64,000 nt of DNA, from assembly GCA_963921425.1 (NCBI GenBank), contig OY992833.1, positions 18,021,738 through 18,085,737 of the forward strand. Direction: 5' to 3'. A program made the position numbers and the translations under genes. Under the pieces are notes generated by a model. That model did not search any database, was not told where the DNA came from, and saw nothing but the letters and a program-made list of their open reading frames with translations. Within the stretch, counting starts at the first letter, position 1. Each line of letters begins with the position of its first letter. Shown piece by piece: positions 8,401-19,035 of the stretch. The DNA comes from Dryas octopetala. Lineage: Eukaryota; Streptophyta; Magnoliopsida; Rosales; Rosaceae.

Positions 8401-11272
8401 AGAAGATCACTTTTGTATTGTGTTTTTAACGATCCGAACCGATCATTCCTTAGTGCCTCACTTAAGGATCATCCATGCAAAAAATTAGCTCAATCGGAGA
8501 TGTAAAAGTTAGGTAACGGTGGTTGAACTTATGAACGATTGTAAATTTTGTAATACGAATCGAAGTATGAGATGAATTCCGATTTAGCCGATTTTTTGCA
8601 GGGATGATCTTCCAGTATAAATGAATAGAATGAACGGTTCCGATCGTTGAAATCACATTGTAGTCTTCACAAATTGTTGAATCACCAAAATTTCTACCCA
8701 AAAGTTAATATAATTATACTCTTCAAGTGTATTTGTATATAGAAGATCACTTTTGTATTATGTTTTTAACGATCCGAACCGATCATTCCTTAGTGCCTCA
8801 CTCAAAGATCATCCATGCAAAAAATTAACTCAATTGGAGATGTAGAAGTTAGGTTTAGCATTTAGGATGTATGAACGATCTTGATTCTTATAATAATAAT
8901 CGAACGGGTAGATGAACTCCGATTGAGCCGATTTTTTCCAGGGTTGATCTTTGAGTATGAACATATATGAAGAATGGCTCTGATTGTGATAATCACGTTG
9001 TGGTCTTCACAATTATTGAAGCTACAAGGTTTTAACGAAAGAGTTGATATAATTTTATTCTTCAAATGCAAAAACCACTGATTTATATGTAGAACCTTAT
9101 ATGTCGATTGTATTTTTAACGATCTGAACCGTTCATTTATTAGTTTGTCACTCAAAGATCATTCCTCTAAAATATTAGGTCAATTGGAGATCTAGAAGTT
9201 TGGTATTTGAGCTCGAACGTATGAACGATCATGGTTCATAAAAAATTCAACTNNNNNNNNNNNNNNNNNNNNNNNNNNNNNNNNNNNNNNNNNNNNNNNN
9301 NNNNNNNNNNNNNNNNNNNNNNNNNNNNNNNNNNNNNNNNNNNNNNNNNNNNNNNNNNNNNNNNNNNNNNNNNNNNNNNNNNNNNNNNNNNNNNNNNNNN
9401 NNNNNNNNNNNNNNNNNNNNNNNNNNNNNNNNNNNNNNNNNNNNNNNNNNNNGTTTTATTATCTTAAGACTTTAAAAAATCGATTATTATTTTGTTATTC
9501 TATTATTGTATACATACACTAACATATTTATAATTTGCTTAATATTTAACAGAAGAAGTCGGTCGCCAACGCCAGAAACCGGAAAGAGAAGCCGTTTAAC
9601 CATCATAGTGGTCCGACGCCCATCTCATATCGAGTGGAGTCGCGACGTCGGGTACGTCATTATTTAATTTAATACATATATATTCTTTAATATTGGTTGG
9701 GTCTTTGACAAAATTATTTTCTTTTTCAGCGTGGGTCACAATTTCCGGAGATAGATACTTTCGGAGATATCTATGTTCATCCCGGTTGTGATGCGGCCAA
9801 GGCAAAACATGTTAGTTTTTTATATTTTAATTTTTTTCACAATTTTTTATATTTATTTTTCTAATTGGTTACTTGTATATATAACATTTTGAAGGATGAG
9901 ATGGTGGCCAACTCGAGAATATATTTGGAGAGCTTGGCCGAGCAGCACCCTCCGGGTACTCCGTTGGAGTCGATTCCAGTACCCGATCCCGATGTCGGAC
10001 TTCGTATTATGATAGACTCACTGGGTGTTAGGCCCGGTAAGGAAATACGCGGCATGGGATATGGGCGGATTCGTGATGTTCGATCCTCGTCTTCGTCTTC
10101 ATCTTCGTCTCAGCCATCTGCAGTCGTCGCAGGGTTGTCCGCTCAAGTGAAGAAGTTGCAGGAGGACTTACGAGCTGAGAGAGCGGAGAAGGAGGCGTTG
10201 TATGCTGCATTGACCAAGGCGATACCTGGGTTTGTCCCGCCACCATCTTCTCATCAACCTCCGTCAGATATGAATGATGATGATGCTACTAGTTTAGAAT
10301 AGATTGACTATATATATTAGGGTTAATTACTACTTTGTATGGATATTTTGATATATAAATTTATGAATTTTGTTTTATATAGTTTTTGAATAAAGAATTT
10401 TTTTTTTAAATATTAAATTTAAATATATAATTTAAATAAAAAAAATAATTTTTTTTTAAAAAAAACATGTTTGAGCGACGAAATTTTTCGTCGCCCAAAG
10501 GGTGTTTGGGCGACGAATAAATCTATTCCTCGCCCAAAGCATGTTTGGGCGACGGAATTTTTCGTCGCCTAAACATGCTTTGGGCGACGAATACACCTGT
10601 TCGTCGCCCAAACACACTTTGGGCGACGAAAAATTCCGTCGCCCAAAGAACGTTCCAGCAAGGAAATTAGTTATTCCTCTCCCAAATCTTGTTTAGGCGA
10701 CGGATAATTTCGTCGCCCAAACATGCTTTGGGCGACGAATAAGGGTGTTCGTCGCCCAAACCCTATTTGGGCGACGAAATTTGTCCGTCGCCTAAAAATT
10801 CTTTGGGCGACGAATTTTATGTGTTGGGAGACAAAAAAATTTCGTCGCCCCCAGGTGTCTTTGGGCGACGAAATTTATGGATTCGTCGCCCAAACTCTTG
10901 GGCGACGAACCTTGGGCGACCAATTGCTCGACGAACTAATTTCGTCGCCCAAACGTTTGGGCGACGAAACTCTACTTTGGGCGACGAATTACGTTCCTCT
11001 CCCAAACCCTTTTTTCTTGTAGTGCGAGCCGTGGATCATAATTCAAAATCTGACAATAAAATATATATGTGAGATACAACGTACATATATATAGTTAAGT
11101 TAGTACCTGGAGGGGAGGAACTGGACGATGGGAATGTGTGAGTAACAACATGGACAAGCTTCACAATACGGTTAGGCATATAATCAATAGTCCACACCAA
11201 AGCACTTTGGCTGGCTTTGCCTCGGTCTACTGCCACTGTTATTGTCCGCTGCATGTCCATTTCCATCACCAT
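2444..11272 (-). CDS. USP-domain/coiled-coil protein (PUB-type receptor-like kinase family, kinase part not found)
   Basis: Exons on the minus strand: 11107-11272, about 6546-6631, 6001-6122, 5599-5775, 5422-5494, 5162-5263 and 2444-2770, giving about 350 codons. The N-terminus has the universal-stress-protein fold seen in plant USP-kinase-U-box proteins: TITVAVDRGKASQSALVW, LVHVV, ILLPFRDYC, DVANALIEYISRFGIEDLVLG, PDFCSVYSVGRGKV. A charged helical stretch rich in Glu, Lys and Ala follows (EIKRLRMELKQTMEMYHAAW, KAKSKAAILAAEAAQR), which is the coiled coil that normally precedes the kinase. The frame passes the conserved VRYR-like site (VIRYQ) and then stops after 14 residues of AT-rich sequence. 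Complete family members continue with kinase and U-box domains, for a total of roughly 700-800 aa. The exon 2/exon 3 junction does not join in frame through a GT donor. Only a weak GC donor after 6546 keeps the frame. Intron 1 holds a CACTA transposon. The gene may be a truncated paralogue or a decaying copy. Confidence 0.7.
2771..5161. other. Long USP-gene intron filled with repeats
   Basis: This 2.4-kb intron carries a direct repeat of 'GGATTCAAGAATTAGGATACAA' type (about 2820-2873), a poly-A tract near 3000, and a Harbinger-like element at 4015-4710. Between about 3283 and 5003 the outer sequence begins TAATGGATCCAGGAATTTT and ends near TATGGATCCGCCCTGGGC. The shared GGATCC termini suggest an older transposon into which the Harbinger-like element may have inserted. 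Its borders are not secure. Confidence 0.4.
4015..4710. mobile_element. Harbinger-like MITE with TAA target duplication
   Basis: The left end is GGGCCAGTTTTGTATTGCTG. The right end read on the other strand is CGCCCTATTTGAGATTGCGG, an imperfect terminal inverted repeat. TAA flanks both sides (4012-4014 and 4711-4713). TAA-type duplications and GGGCC ends fit PIF/Harbinger-type miniature elements. There is no coding sequence. The element interior is AT-rich, with repeated TGTGAAGTAAA motifs near the left end. Confidence 0.6.
6211..6377. repeat. Near-perfect hairpin with arms of about 70 bases inside USP-gene intron 2
   Basis: The segment begins TAGATCATCCTTGCAAAAAA and ends TTTTTTACAAGGATGATCTA. 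The arms pair almost base for base through 'ATTAGCCAAATCGGAAATCA' and 'TTTGCCTATCTAACTTTGAT', leaving a loop of about 25 bases. It lies between exons 2 and 3 of the USP gene and would be transcribed with it. The arm sequence GATCATCC-N-TGCAAAAAATTAGC recurs in the 340-bp tandem units of the CACTA element, and a GTCCATTTATTTGATCA piece recurs near 57673. A miniature inverted-repeat element is the simplest reading. Confidence 0.75.
6445..6476. repeat. Short perfect hairpin
   Basis: Twelve-base arms GTATACCTCAAC and GTTGAGGTATAC are separated by eight bases, and a further GTATACCTCAAC copy overlaps the right arm. It lies just beyond the larger hairpin in the same intron and may mark the end of another small element. 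Confidence 0.6.
6994..7686. repeat. Left subterminal array of inverted TTTGGGCGACGAA units
   Basis: About 32 half-units alternate between TTTGGGCGACGAA and TTCGTCGCCCAAA, by eye, separated by short AT-rich spacers. The array therefore forms about 16 small palindromes. Variants such as GGGCGAGGAA and GGGTGACGAA recur in register. Two near-identical blocks of about 130 bases (from about 7420 and from about 7552) show local tandem duplication. Frames read through this array are repeat shadows. Confidence 0.85.
7779..9252. repeat. Tandem array of 340-bp units inside the CACTA element
   Basis: Units begin at 7779, 8119, 8459 and 8799. A fifth, diverged unit begins near 9149 and runs into the assembly gap. 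The first three are nearly identical, while the fourth and fifth have diverged more. Each unit carries GATCATCCATGCAAAAAATT and, about 140 bases on, its inverted partner GATTTTTTGCAGAGATGATC, so each unit could fold into an imperfect hairpin. Equal 79-aa reading frames in the units are by-products of the repetition. Confidence 0.85.
9253..9452. other. Assembly gap of 200 N
   Basis: Exactly 200 undetermined bases lie inside the CACTA element, directly after the tandem array. The round number suggests a placeholder, so the true length of the array and of the element is unknown. Confidence 0.98.
9553..10302 (+). CDS. 3' end of a CACTA-element transposase-like gene (Transposase_24 type), partial
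   Basis: Three exons join in phase 0: 9553-9651, 9730-9810 and 9895-10302, each with GT-AG borders. The first reads KKSVANARNRKEKPFNHHSG, the second RGSQFPEIDTFGDIYVHPGC. The last holds MVANSRIYLESLAEQHPPGT, a low-complexity serine run, and a short coiled coil (LSAQVKKLQEDLRAERAEKE) before the stop. The pattern matches the C-terminal part of the plant Ptta/En/Spm protein family as I know it. The 5' part is hidden by or lost at the gap, so activity cannot be judged. No DDE-type (TNPD-like) transposase domain was seen in the element. Confidence 0.65.
10468..11005. repeat. Right subterminal array of inverted TTTGGGCGACGAA units
   Basis: About 28 half-units of the same consensus as the left array alternate in orientation, separated by AT-rich spacers. 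Several pairs are spaced closely enough to form tight palindromes, for example at 10471-10500. The array stops about 20 bases before the terminal inverted repeat. Confidence 0.85.
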
Positions 11273-11280
11273 TAACCCCA

Positions 11281-11401
<121 letters not shown>

Positions 11402-11477
11402 CCTCCCTACGTACATGTATATGAGGCCATATACTTGGCACGTTTGAAGTAACTTGAAATACAAAACCTTCAAATCT

Positions 11478-11496
11478 TTTAGTATATATACCTCTC
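11478..11496 (-). promoter_or_regulatory. Possible TATA box of the USP gene
   Basis: On the minus strand GGTATATATACTAAAAG lies about 215 bases upstream of the start codon, before a CT/GA-rich leader. It matches a plant TATA box. No transcript evidence is available. Confidence 0.3.
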
Positions 11497-11572
11497 TCTC
11501 CTTCAGTGGTAAATCTGAGCTTTGTAACAAAAAAAACTAAATGAACGTGTATTGGGCAAAACAAAACGGAAG

Positions 11573-14442
11573 TTTGGCTTTGGAATAAGAAGAAGTCTTG
11601 AAAATTGGATATACACGTGTATTTTAAGGTAGGCCAGGGATCCTGTTTGTTTTTTTTTGGATGGATGGGATTCTTTTCATTTTTTATTTTTTATATTTAG
11701 GGTAGGAGGATTGAACTTGGGTGCAGGACAAATTCTACAGTTTTTTTAATTAGACTATCCCAACAAGGGTAAATGAGATTTTGTTTGATTAATTGAAGAT
11801 TATTAGGTTATATATGTACGAGCTGTGATCTTTCATATATCTTAACTAACTAATTAATGTTTTGATACATCTAGCATTTTATTTAAATATAAGTATAAAT
11901 GTGTCTATACTATTATATAACATGAATACTTTAATGGTGTAACTTTTGAAATTTAAAAAATTGTGTTACAAACTTAGAAGAACATAAATCTATTAAAAGG
12001 TGATAAAATAGTAAAACGCTCTAATTTATGAGAAATTATTTTGTATATCCGATACACCGTCACGTGGTATAACTAATCCAACGTGTCATGATATAAGTAA
12101 ATGTTATTAATACTATACTCTACTAATATAAATATACCGTCAAATATCTTACACGTTAAATTAGTTATACCATATAGCGATGTATCGAAAACACACAATA
12201 ATTTTTCCTAATGTAGCTAGCTCAATCTGAATGCACAAGTACATATAGTCATATATTTTTGTTAGTGTACGTCTCTCAAATAATATTCGTAATATTCATA
12301 TATTCTTCTGAAACAAAAATTATATTCCAATATAGAAGGCATTCCTTAAAAATCCGAAATTAGATGGTAATTATTATAGAGAGAGGCATGCATTTGCTTT
12401 GGTGCGTAATATCTTTTTCCATATAATATAATTCAAGTTCGGATTTAAGACATTACATAGCCGAATAATCCTAAATATGATGACCACCCTACACCTTCAA
12501 TGCTTGATGTATGATCACGTACTCATGACCTAACACGTACGAATTTGCTTCTCAAATTGAAAATCTTAAAAATTATTCCTAACAACATTTCATCAAGTAT
12601 TTAAAGAACATCACCTAAAATAGTCATCTAAACTCTATACTCTATACTCAACTCCACTAAACATTCAACCTCCTCATGAGGTGTATAAACCAAAGGTATC
12701 CCCACCCAAAGTAGGTATACATGCGAACTCGAAAGTATAAAGTATCATCACCTCTAACTCATGTAAAAAAGGATAGAAGAATAAGAAACCTCTAGATTAG
12801 ATCAAATAAATAAGAAGAAGATACCTTTGACTCAGGTAAAGAAAAAGATATATGAAAGAAGGAAAAGATACCTTTGGCTCATGTTAAAATTAAAAAAGGT
12901 AAGAACAAGAAGGGGACGTAAAGAAAGAATATGGAAGATGATTAAAGAAGAAAGATGGAAGATGATTAAAGATCGAAGAAAGATGGAAGATGAAAGAATT
13001 ATATACAATGCACTTTTTAATCATCCTGATTTATTCTTATTTTGAATGTTCTTACATAAAATAAAAAGAATTAAGAAGATGGAAGATGAAACAAGAAGAA
13101 AGAATAAGAAAATGATTAAAGAAGAAATATGACAATTTTATTTACCTTGTTGTTAGAAGTTTCAAGAAAAATATACAAACACGCAGTTGCCTATATCTTT
13201 GAAAAATGATTCAAAATTACGTATACAACTTGAAATGGGAAAAATTTAAGGGTGCTGCTATTTAGCCCCAACAAATTCATTAATAGCCCTAACACTTTAA
13301 TGAAAATGTAAATTTATATTCTACCCTAATGTAATTTGACGAATAAGGACATATTAATTAATAATAAAAAATCATCATTTGTTGGTCCCCATCAGTAGCA
13401 GCCCAGCCCCCCGCCACCTCCCTTTAGTCTGTCAACAGCCCCTCCATCCCGTTACCTCACCGTTGCCGAATAAGACTGGCAACTTAACTGTGACTGTCTT
13501 GGTAAATTGAAAGAGACAACTCACACCACTATACTATGTATTATTTTGAGTAAAAGTATTATTTTGACTTCTAGTTATACTATATTGTAGTATAATTTTT
13601 CTAAAAAAATTTTAATTAAGTCACAACTTAACTGTGACTGTCTCATAACTTAGATGTGAATGTCGTTCAGTCACAACTAAATTTGAAGTTATGAGTGTCG
13701 TACAGTTACAACTAAATGTGAAGTTGAAACTACATTAGCAAATTTTCAAAATAATATAAAAGCTTAAAGGGCAATTTTGTCAAAACCTTATGAATTTTAA
13801 CTAACACCCATCATATGTGGGCCAAAAGACAAAAATGTCAAATGGAAAATACTCAAATCAAAGGGGTCAACATGTTTGAGACCTAATCTAAAAAACTACA
13901 TTTAAATTTAGTAGTTCAATTGAAATATTATATGGTTTTCATGTTATACCAAAAAATTATTAGGATTTGGTCTTTAATCCTAATTTTTTAAAAATTTAAT
14001 TGTCATAATCGTAATTGTTAATTGACAATTGCTTAAAATATGGTATTCATTAATTCAACATTAAAAGTTACCCTTTGAAAACATTGCCGGGCTGTTAAAT
14101 AATAGACTTGATCACTCGTTAAAACCTATAGAAGAAAAGTAATCCAACTGACATTAATCAAAATGAGTTTAAATTGAAAGTGAAAAACTCTTGAATTTTA
14201 GCCAAAGTCATGTATAGCTTTTAGGTTTATTTCAAAATTTATTCTTGAATATACATGCAGCTGTAAGTATAACTGTATAAGAACTATACTATCCTTGTTG
14301 AAAGATATAATATCAATATATATATAAGAAACTTGATTATGAAAAATATATATAATTAAGAAACTGATAATATACAAATATATGAAAATAACAAGAACTC
14401 TCTTAAGATAATGATAGAGTATGCTTATCATATACAACATAT
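11573..14442. other. Intergenic spacer between the USP gene and the receptor kinase
   Basis: The spacer is AT-rich. A purine-rich stretch at about 12770-13110 repeats GAAGATGGAAGATG-type units and gives an unconvincing 72-aa frame. Between 13460 and 13740 the phrase AACTTAACTGTGACTGTCT occurs twice, and CAGTTACAACTAAATGTGAA-like phrases recur, suggesting an old unclassified repeat. No gene was recognised. Confidence 0.5.
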
Positions 14443-14776
14443 AAAACACGTACATATATCAAGAAAAGCCAATAAGGCTGCTCATGAGTTAGCTCAGCTG
14501 GCTCGAAGGGGAATGTGTCCTGAGGACTGGGTTTCTAAACCCCCATTCTCTTTGCTTGGTGTGCTGTTAGCAGATGGACTTCCTTTGGATTAATTTCTGC
14601 ATATGTTTCTTTTTTCTGCATTATGTACGTTGCTCTGTTTCATTGTGTTGTTGCTGTTTGTTTTAGTTGGTTGCTTGTTGTTTAATTGGTTTGAACTTTC
14701 TGCCTTTGTGGCTTCTTAATGGAATGGTTTCCAATTGGTCAAAAAAAAAAAAAAAAAAAAACACGTACATATATCA
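14443..14776 (+). mobile_element. 5'-truncated LINE with poly-A tail and target duplication
   Basis: The insert (about 14462-14757) encodes the end of an RNase H-like domain, with RKANKAAHELAQLARRG, and a stop at 14591-14593. A 3' leader of about 150 bases follows, then a run of about 20 A. AAAACACGTACATATATCA occurs before the insert (14443-14461) and again after the A-run (14758-14776), a target-site duplication of about 19 bases. Plant L1-type LINEs end in such an RNase H domain. Most of the element is absent through 5' truncation, the usual outcome of target-primed reverse transcription. Confidence 0.85.
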
Positions 14777-15526
14777 TACAAACACATTTTTAATTCTTAT
14801 ATTTTTATATATTTACATTTCTATTATTAAGATATATATCTCTACACCGATAATCAAATTGTATGTATTTGGATACAATCTTCATACCATATATAGATCG
14901 ACCTTGTCATCACTCATGATCAGCAAGTACAAATTAAGATCATTAATGATAAGGTGTAATGCACATGATTAATTACATGACAAGAAGTTTTGGCATGCAA
15001 TTAGCTATGATTATATATATTTGCATGTTTAGTAAATGCAAGAGTCATAAAATGAAAACGAAATTCGAGCAACAAAACCAAAATAGGTCAAAGACAGACA
15101 GAGAGTCTCTCATGCATGCTGATCAAAAACATTAAATTCAAAGGTGGTCCGGAAAACTCTCATGCAAAACTCAAATGTACCCAAACAGGAATTGAGGACC
15201 AAGACTTCGTCAACCCTTACACAACCCCATTTCCCATTCCCTTTCATTTTGACCCATTTGTAAAAACAAGCCAACTATTTTTCTATTCTTAGCCTCTCTT
15301 TCTCTCTCTCTCTCTCTCCTCCCTTTCCCACTCACTCCTCGATCTCTCTTTCCCTCTCCCAATGCCATCAAAATTCACCACTACCAAAACCTTCAAAGCC
15401 TTCTCTTCACCTGCACCCGAACTCAATTTTGCAGCGCAGCCCCTCTAAAAGGGCGCACACGCTGCCCTACTCGTGCGTGTAGCCACCCTAAGTAACCCTA
15501 AACCTATACACACACCAAATAATATT
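14777..15526. other. Upstream region and leader of the receptor kinase gene
   Basis: After AT-rich sequence, a pyrimidine-rich stretch (about 15290-15360, CTCTCTTTCTCTCTC) lies 170-235 bases before the start codon, like the Y-patch of plant core promoters. A frame from 15473 begins at GTG, so the first ATG at 15527 was preferred. No clear TATA box was chosen. Confidence 0.4.
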
Positions 15527-17722
15527 ATGGTGGAACCTAATAAGAAGATGATGCAGAAAACGACGAGGATGATGATATCCTCGTTGTCTGTGTCTCATCC
15601 TATTATCTTCGCTTTGTTCCACATTGTCGTTGTCGCCACCGCCTTCTCTCGGGCTTTGGCGGTGGCTTCGGATGCCGACGCCCTCATGAAATTCAAGGCG
15701 TCGCTTCAAAACAATGAAAAGCTGGGCAACTGGAAGAAAGGGAACAACCCGTGTACGGGCAAGACCGCGAACTGGGCGGGGGTCCTCTGCGACGAAAAGG
15801 GGAGAGTGTGGGGCCTACAGTTGAACGAAATGGGGCTCAAGGGTACCATCGATGTCGATGCACTCAAGGAGATCGCGGACTTGAAGACCATAAGCATCAT
15901 GAAGAACAACTTTGATGGGCCGCTGCCGGAGCTAAAGAAACTGGGTCAGCTGAAAACGGTGTACCTGTCGGACAACAAATTCTCCGGGGAGATTCCGGCG
16001 GACGCCTTCGCCGGAATGATGTTGAAGAAAATTCACCTGGCGAACAACGAGTTGACGGGCGAGATTCCCAAGTCGCTGACGACGGTGAACAACCTGGTGG
16101 AGGTGAGGCTTGAAGAGAACAAATTCCAAGGCAAGTTACCGGACTTTCCGCAACCCCGGCTTCTCTCTTTCAATGTTTCCAACAACAAATTGGAAGGGGA
16201 GATCCCACAAAGCCTTCAAAAGTTGGATCCAAGCTGCTTCGCAGGTCAGTCCTCAAATTCTTAATTAATTTCACTAATTTAATTTTCTCATTCATTTCAT
16301 TCAAGTACGTACGTGCTAACAAATTCTCTGTTGCATGTAGGGAATGCTGATCTATGTGGTGGGCAATTAAAGAAGTGCCCCTCAAGGAAGCCCTCCCCAA
16401 CTGTGAGCACTGCGTTGATTGTGATCATCGTCCTGGTAGTACTCGTCGTCATTGCCGTTGTATTCTTCCTCGTCGTCCTCCGCCGCCGCAGCAAAGCATC
16501 GCAATCAATCGAGGATCCGCCATCAATCGCCGTCCAGGGCAAATCGATGGCTCAAAATGAATCCCTAGATGCACAGTCCCCGCCGTCAGAGACCTCAAGC
16601 ACAGAGGTAAAGAAGGCCGAGAGTCTAAAGCTGTCATTTGTGAGAGATGACAGGGAGAGGTTCGACATGCAGGACTTGCTCAAGGCCTCAGCGGAGGTGT
16701 TGGGCAGTGGGTGCTTTGGGTCATCATACAAGGCTGCCTTGCTAACTGGGCCGATGATGGTTGTGAAGAGGTATAAGCAAATGAACAATGTGGGCAGGGA
16801 GGACTTCCAAGAGCACATGAGAAGGATTGGGAGATTGGGACACACTAATTTGCTTCCACTTGTGGCTTATTACTATAAGAAGGAAGAGAAGCTTTTGATT
16901 TCTGACCATGTTGCCAACGGTAGCTTGGCTGCTCTTCTTCATGGTACGTAGGTCGTTCCTAATTTTTCCTAAGTATGCATTCAATGACCATATTCTTTAT
17001 ATATATTTATTATATCAATTATTATAGTTACATGTCAATTAGATAACACATGACTCGATCTAACCTGCATTTGCTCTTTCTCAGGACACCAAACCCTAGG
17101 ACAACCAAGCCTAGATTGGCCAACTCGTTTGAACATTGTGAAAGGTGTAGCCCAGGGCTTACGGTACCTCTACACTGAGCTTCCCAGCCTAACTGTCGCC
17201 CATGGACACCTCAAATCCTCAAACGTCCTTCTCAACGAATCGTTCGAGCCCCTCCTCACCGACTATGGCCTAATCCCGATTGTCAACCAAGAGCACGCCC
17301 AAAACCTAATGGTGGCCTACAAGTCCCCAGAGTACCTCCAAACCAAGCGCATCACAAAGAAGACCGACGTGTGGAGCCTTGGGGTGTTGATCTTAGAAAT
17401 CTTGACCGGGAAGTTGCCTACAAACTTTTTGCAACAAGGGAAGAGGAGCGAGGAGGATTTGGCGAGCTGGGTGAACTCAGTGCCTCGCGAGGAGTGGTTC
17501 GATCAGGTGTTTGATAGAGAAATGGGGGCAGCCAAGAGTAATGAAAGGGAGATGCTGAAGCTGTTGAACATTGGGTTGGATTGTTGTGAAGGGGATGTGA
17601 AGAAGAGGTGGGATTTGAAAGAGGCTGTTGAGAGGATTGAAGAGTTGAAAGAGAGGGATGGTGATGACGATTTTTTCTCTTCTTGTGCTAGTGAAGTCGA
17701 CATGACGAAGATTGTCCTGTGA
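15527..17722 (+). CDS. Pollen-receptor-like LRR receptor kinase (PRK type)
   Basis: Exons 15527-16244, 16341-16943 and 17085-17722 join through GT-AG borders to 652 aa. A hydrophobic signal segment (IIFALFHIVVVATAF) is followed by an LRRNT region (ALMKFKASL, NWAGVLCDEKGRV) and about five or six leucine-rich repeats (LKTVYLSDNKFSGEIP, LKKIHLANNELTGEIP). After a CAGN/LCGGQLKKC cap comes one membrane span (ALIVIIVLVVLVVIAVVFFL) and a basic stop-transfer. The cytoplasmic kinase has a loop GSGCFGSSYKA and the ATP lysine in VVKRYK. The catalytic HRD is HGH (HGHLKSSNVLL), the DFG is DYG, and the APE-like site is SPEY. Loss of the HRD aspartate occurs in PRK relatives and suggests weak or no phosphotransfer. 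PRKs act at the pollen-tube membrane, often with ROP-GEFs. Expression in pollen is inferred from family only. Confidence 0.92.
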
Positions 17723-19035
17723 TGATGATCGAATTAGATCGATCTCTTTTTTTTTTTCTCTCAGCTCGATCTTTGAATCTCTCTCTCCATGCATGCATGG
17801 TCACTTAAGTGATCGATGAAATACTTGTTTGTTTGTATCTAGCTCTCTCACGTGTCCAAACCCTTGAGGAGAAGACAACAACTCCTTGTCTATGAGATAT
17901 AATTGGGTTTATATACAACTGAGCTAGGCTCAAATAAACAATTAGCTATTAGTTTAATTAGTGATATTTCTCCACTTTATTGGAAAAGATCCAAGTTACA
18001 AATCCCTCCCCTTCACATCAAACAGGAAAAAAAATAATATCCATTAATTAGCCATCTAATTAACAATTAATTAAGCATACTTTTTTCAAAAAAATAAAAT
18101 AAATATAGATAATTAATCGTCCTTGCAATAGTATCATAAGCTAAATAATTTTCAAAAATTTATTCAGTTTTTTCTTTGGACAACAAATATCTATTGACTT
18201 GGCACATCTAAAATATATTATAAGTAAATCCAATTCTTACACATGCTACAAATTGCTACGGTTCGAAGTGATAAATTATTCTAACCGATCACTATACTCT
18301 CCATCTACGCACTAAAGTCTCTACTAATTGATCGATCACTATCCTCTACTTATTTTTCATGTACTTTTTTTAATTGCTTGACTTTTACTCCAAACCTGTA
18401 TTACAAATCCAAGAGTTATTATTGCATTTTTAATTTTTATTATTAAACCCTAAATTATAACAGAGAACCCTTAAATTTGTAATACACAATTTAGATTGAA
18501 TTTAAGCAGAAACAAGCAGAGAATCTCTTTCTCATTTGCAAAGCATCGTCAAACCAAGACACGTGGGTTTTGATATAAAGACTTCAACATTGGATGTGAA
18601 TTGAATGCAAAAAATCCTATCGTAGGTGCTAGAATGAAAAGGGTCAAAGCAAACAATAAGCGATTCATTATTTCTATTGCTACACAAACTGACTTGGATG
18701 CAGGCAGCATCAAAATAATTAATCTCGAATAGTCCTGCCCTCACAAGTCACAACCAAATTTCAACATGTAAAAATTTCTGCAGAAAATAGTTAATATGTG
18801 ACAATTTAACAAGAACAAAATTATTAAGTTAACACGTGATAGTACAAAAAGAAGCACTATGGATGTGAATTTTTAAGTTCATTGCCATTGTAAGAATTGC
18901 ATTTCCTTTTTTGGGACAGAGATGACTTTCATTTCCATCTAATATACTTTCACCAAAATCATGAAGACCTTTTCGTAATGTTAATGTGTCTGCTTTGCGA
19001 TATGGACCGGAAGCTACATCGGGGTCATAGTACGC
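17723..19035. other. Spacer between the receptor kinase and the pseudouridine synthase
   Basis: The two genes converge here. The stretch holds their 3' untranslated regions and AT-rich sequence. No extra gene, RNA gene or complete repeat was recognised. Confidence 0.5.

Larger units (their letters stand above)
6987..11024 (+). mobile_element. CACTA (En/Spm-like) DNA transposon
   Basis: The element starts CACTACAAGAAAAACATA and its other end read in reverse is CACTACAAGAAAAAAGGG, so 14 or more terminal bases match. CGA is duplicated on both sides (6984-6986 and 11025-11027), the 3-base target duplication expected of the CACTA superfamily. Inside both ends are dense arrays of inverted GGGCGACGAA units, which resemble the subterminal transposase-binding repeats of this family. 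The interior has a tandem array of 340-bp units, a 200-base gap, and the 3' exons of a transposase-like gene on the plus strand. At 4.04 kb it is shorter than most autonomous relatives, so it is probably a deleted derivative. It sits in intron 1 of the USP gene. Confidence 0.92.

Noticed and set aside
7782-8701. Three equal 79-aa minus-strand frames
   Set aside because: They recur because the 340-bp DNA unit recurs; codon use and content give no sign of a protein.
9231-9467. 78-aa frame across the gap
   Set aside because: It consists almost wholly of undetermined bases.
12827-13045. Lys/Arg-rich 72-aa frame
   Set aside because: It is produced by a purine-rich GAAGATG repeat and resembles no family.
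15473-15526. Upstream GTG start of the receptor kinase
   Set aside because: GTG is not a usual plant nuclear start; the first in-frame ATG is 15527 and is followed by the signal segment.
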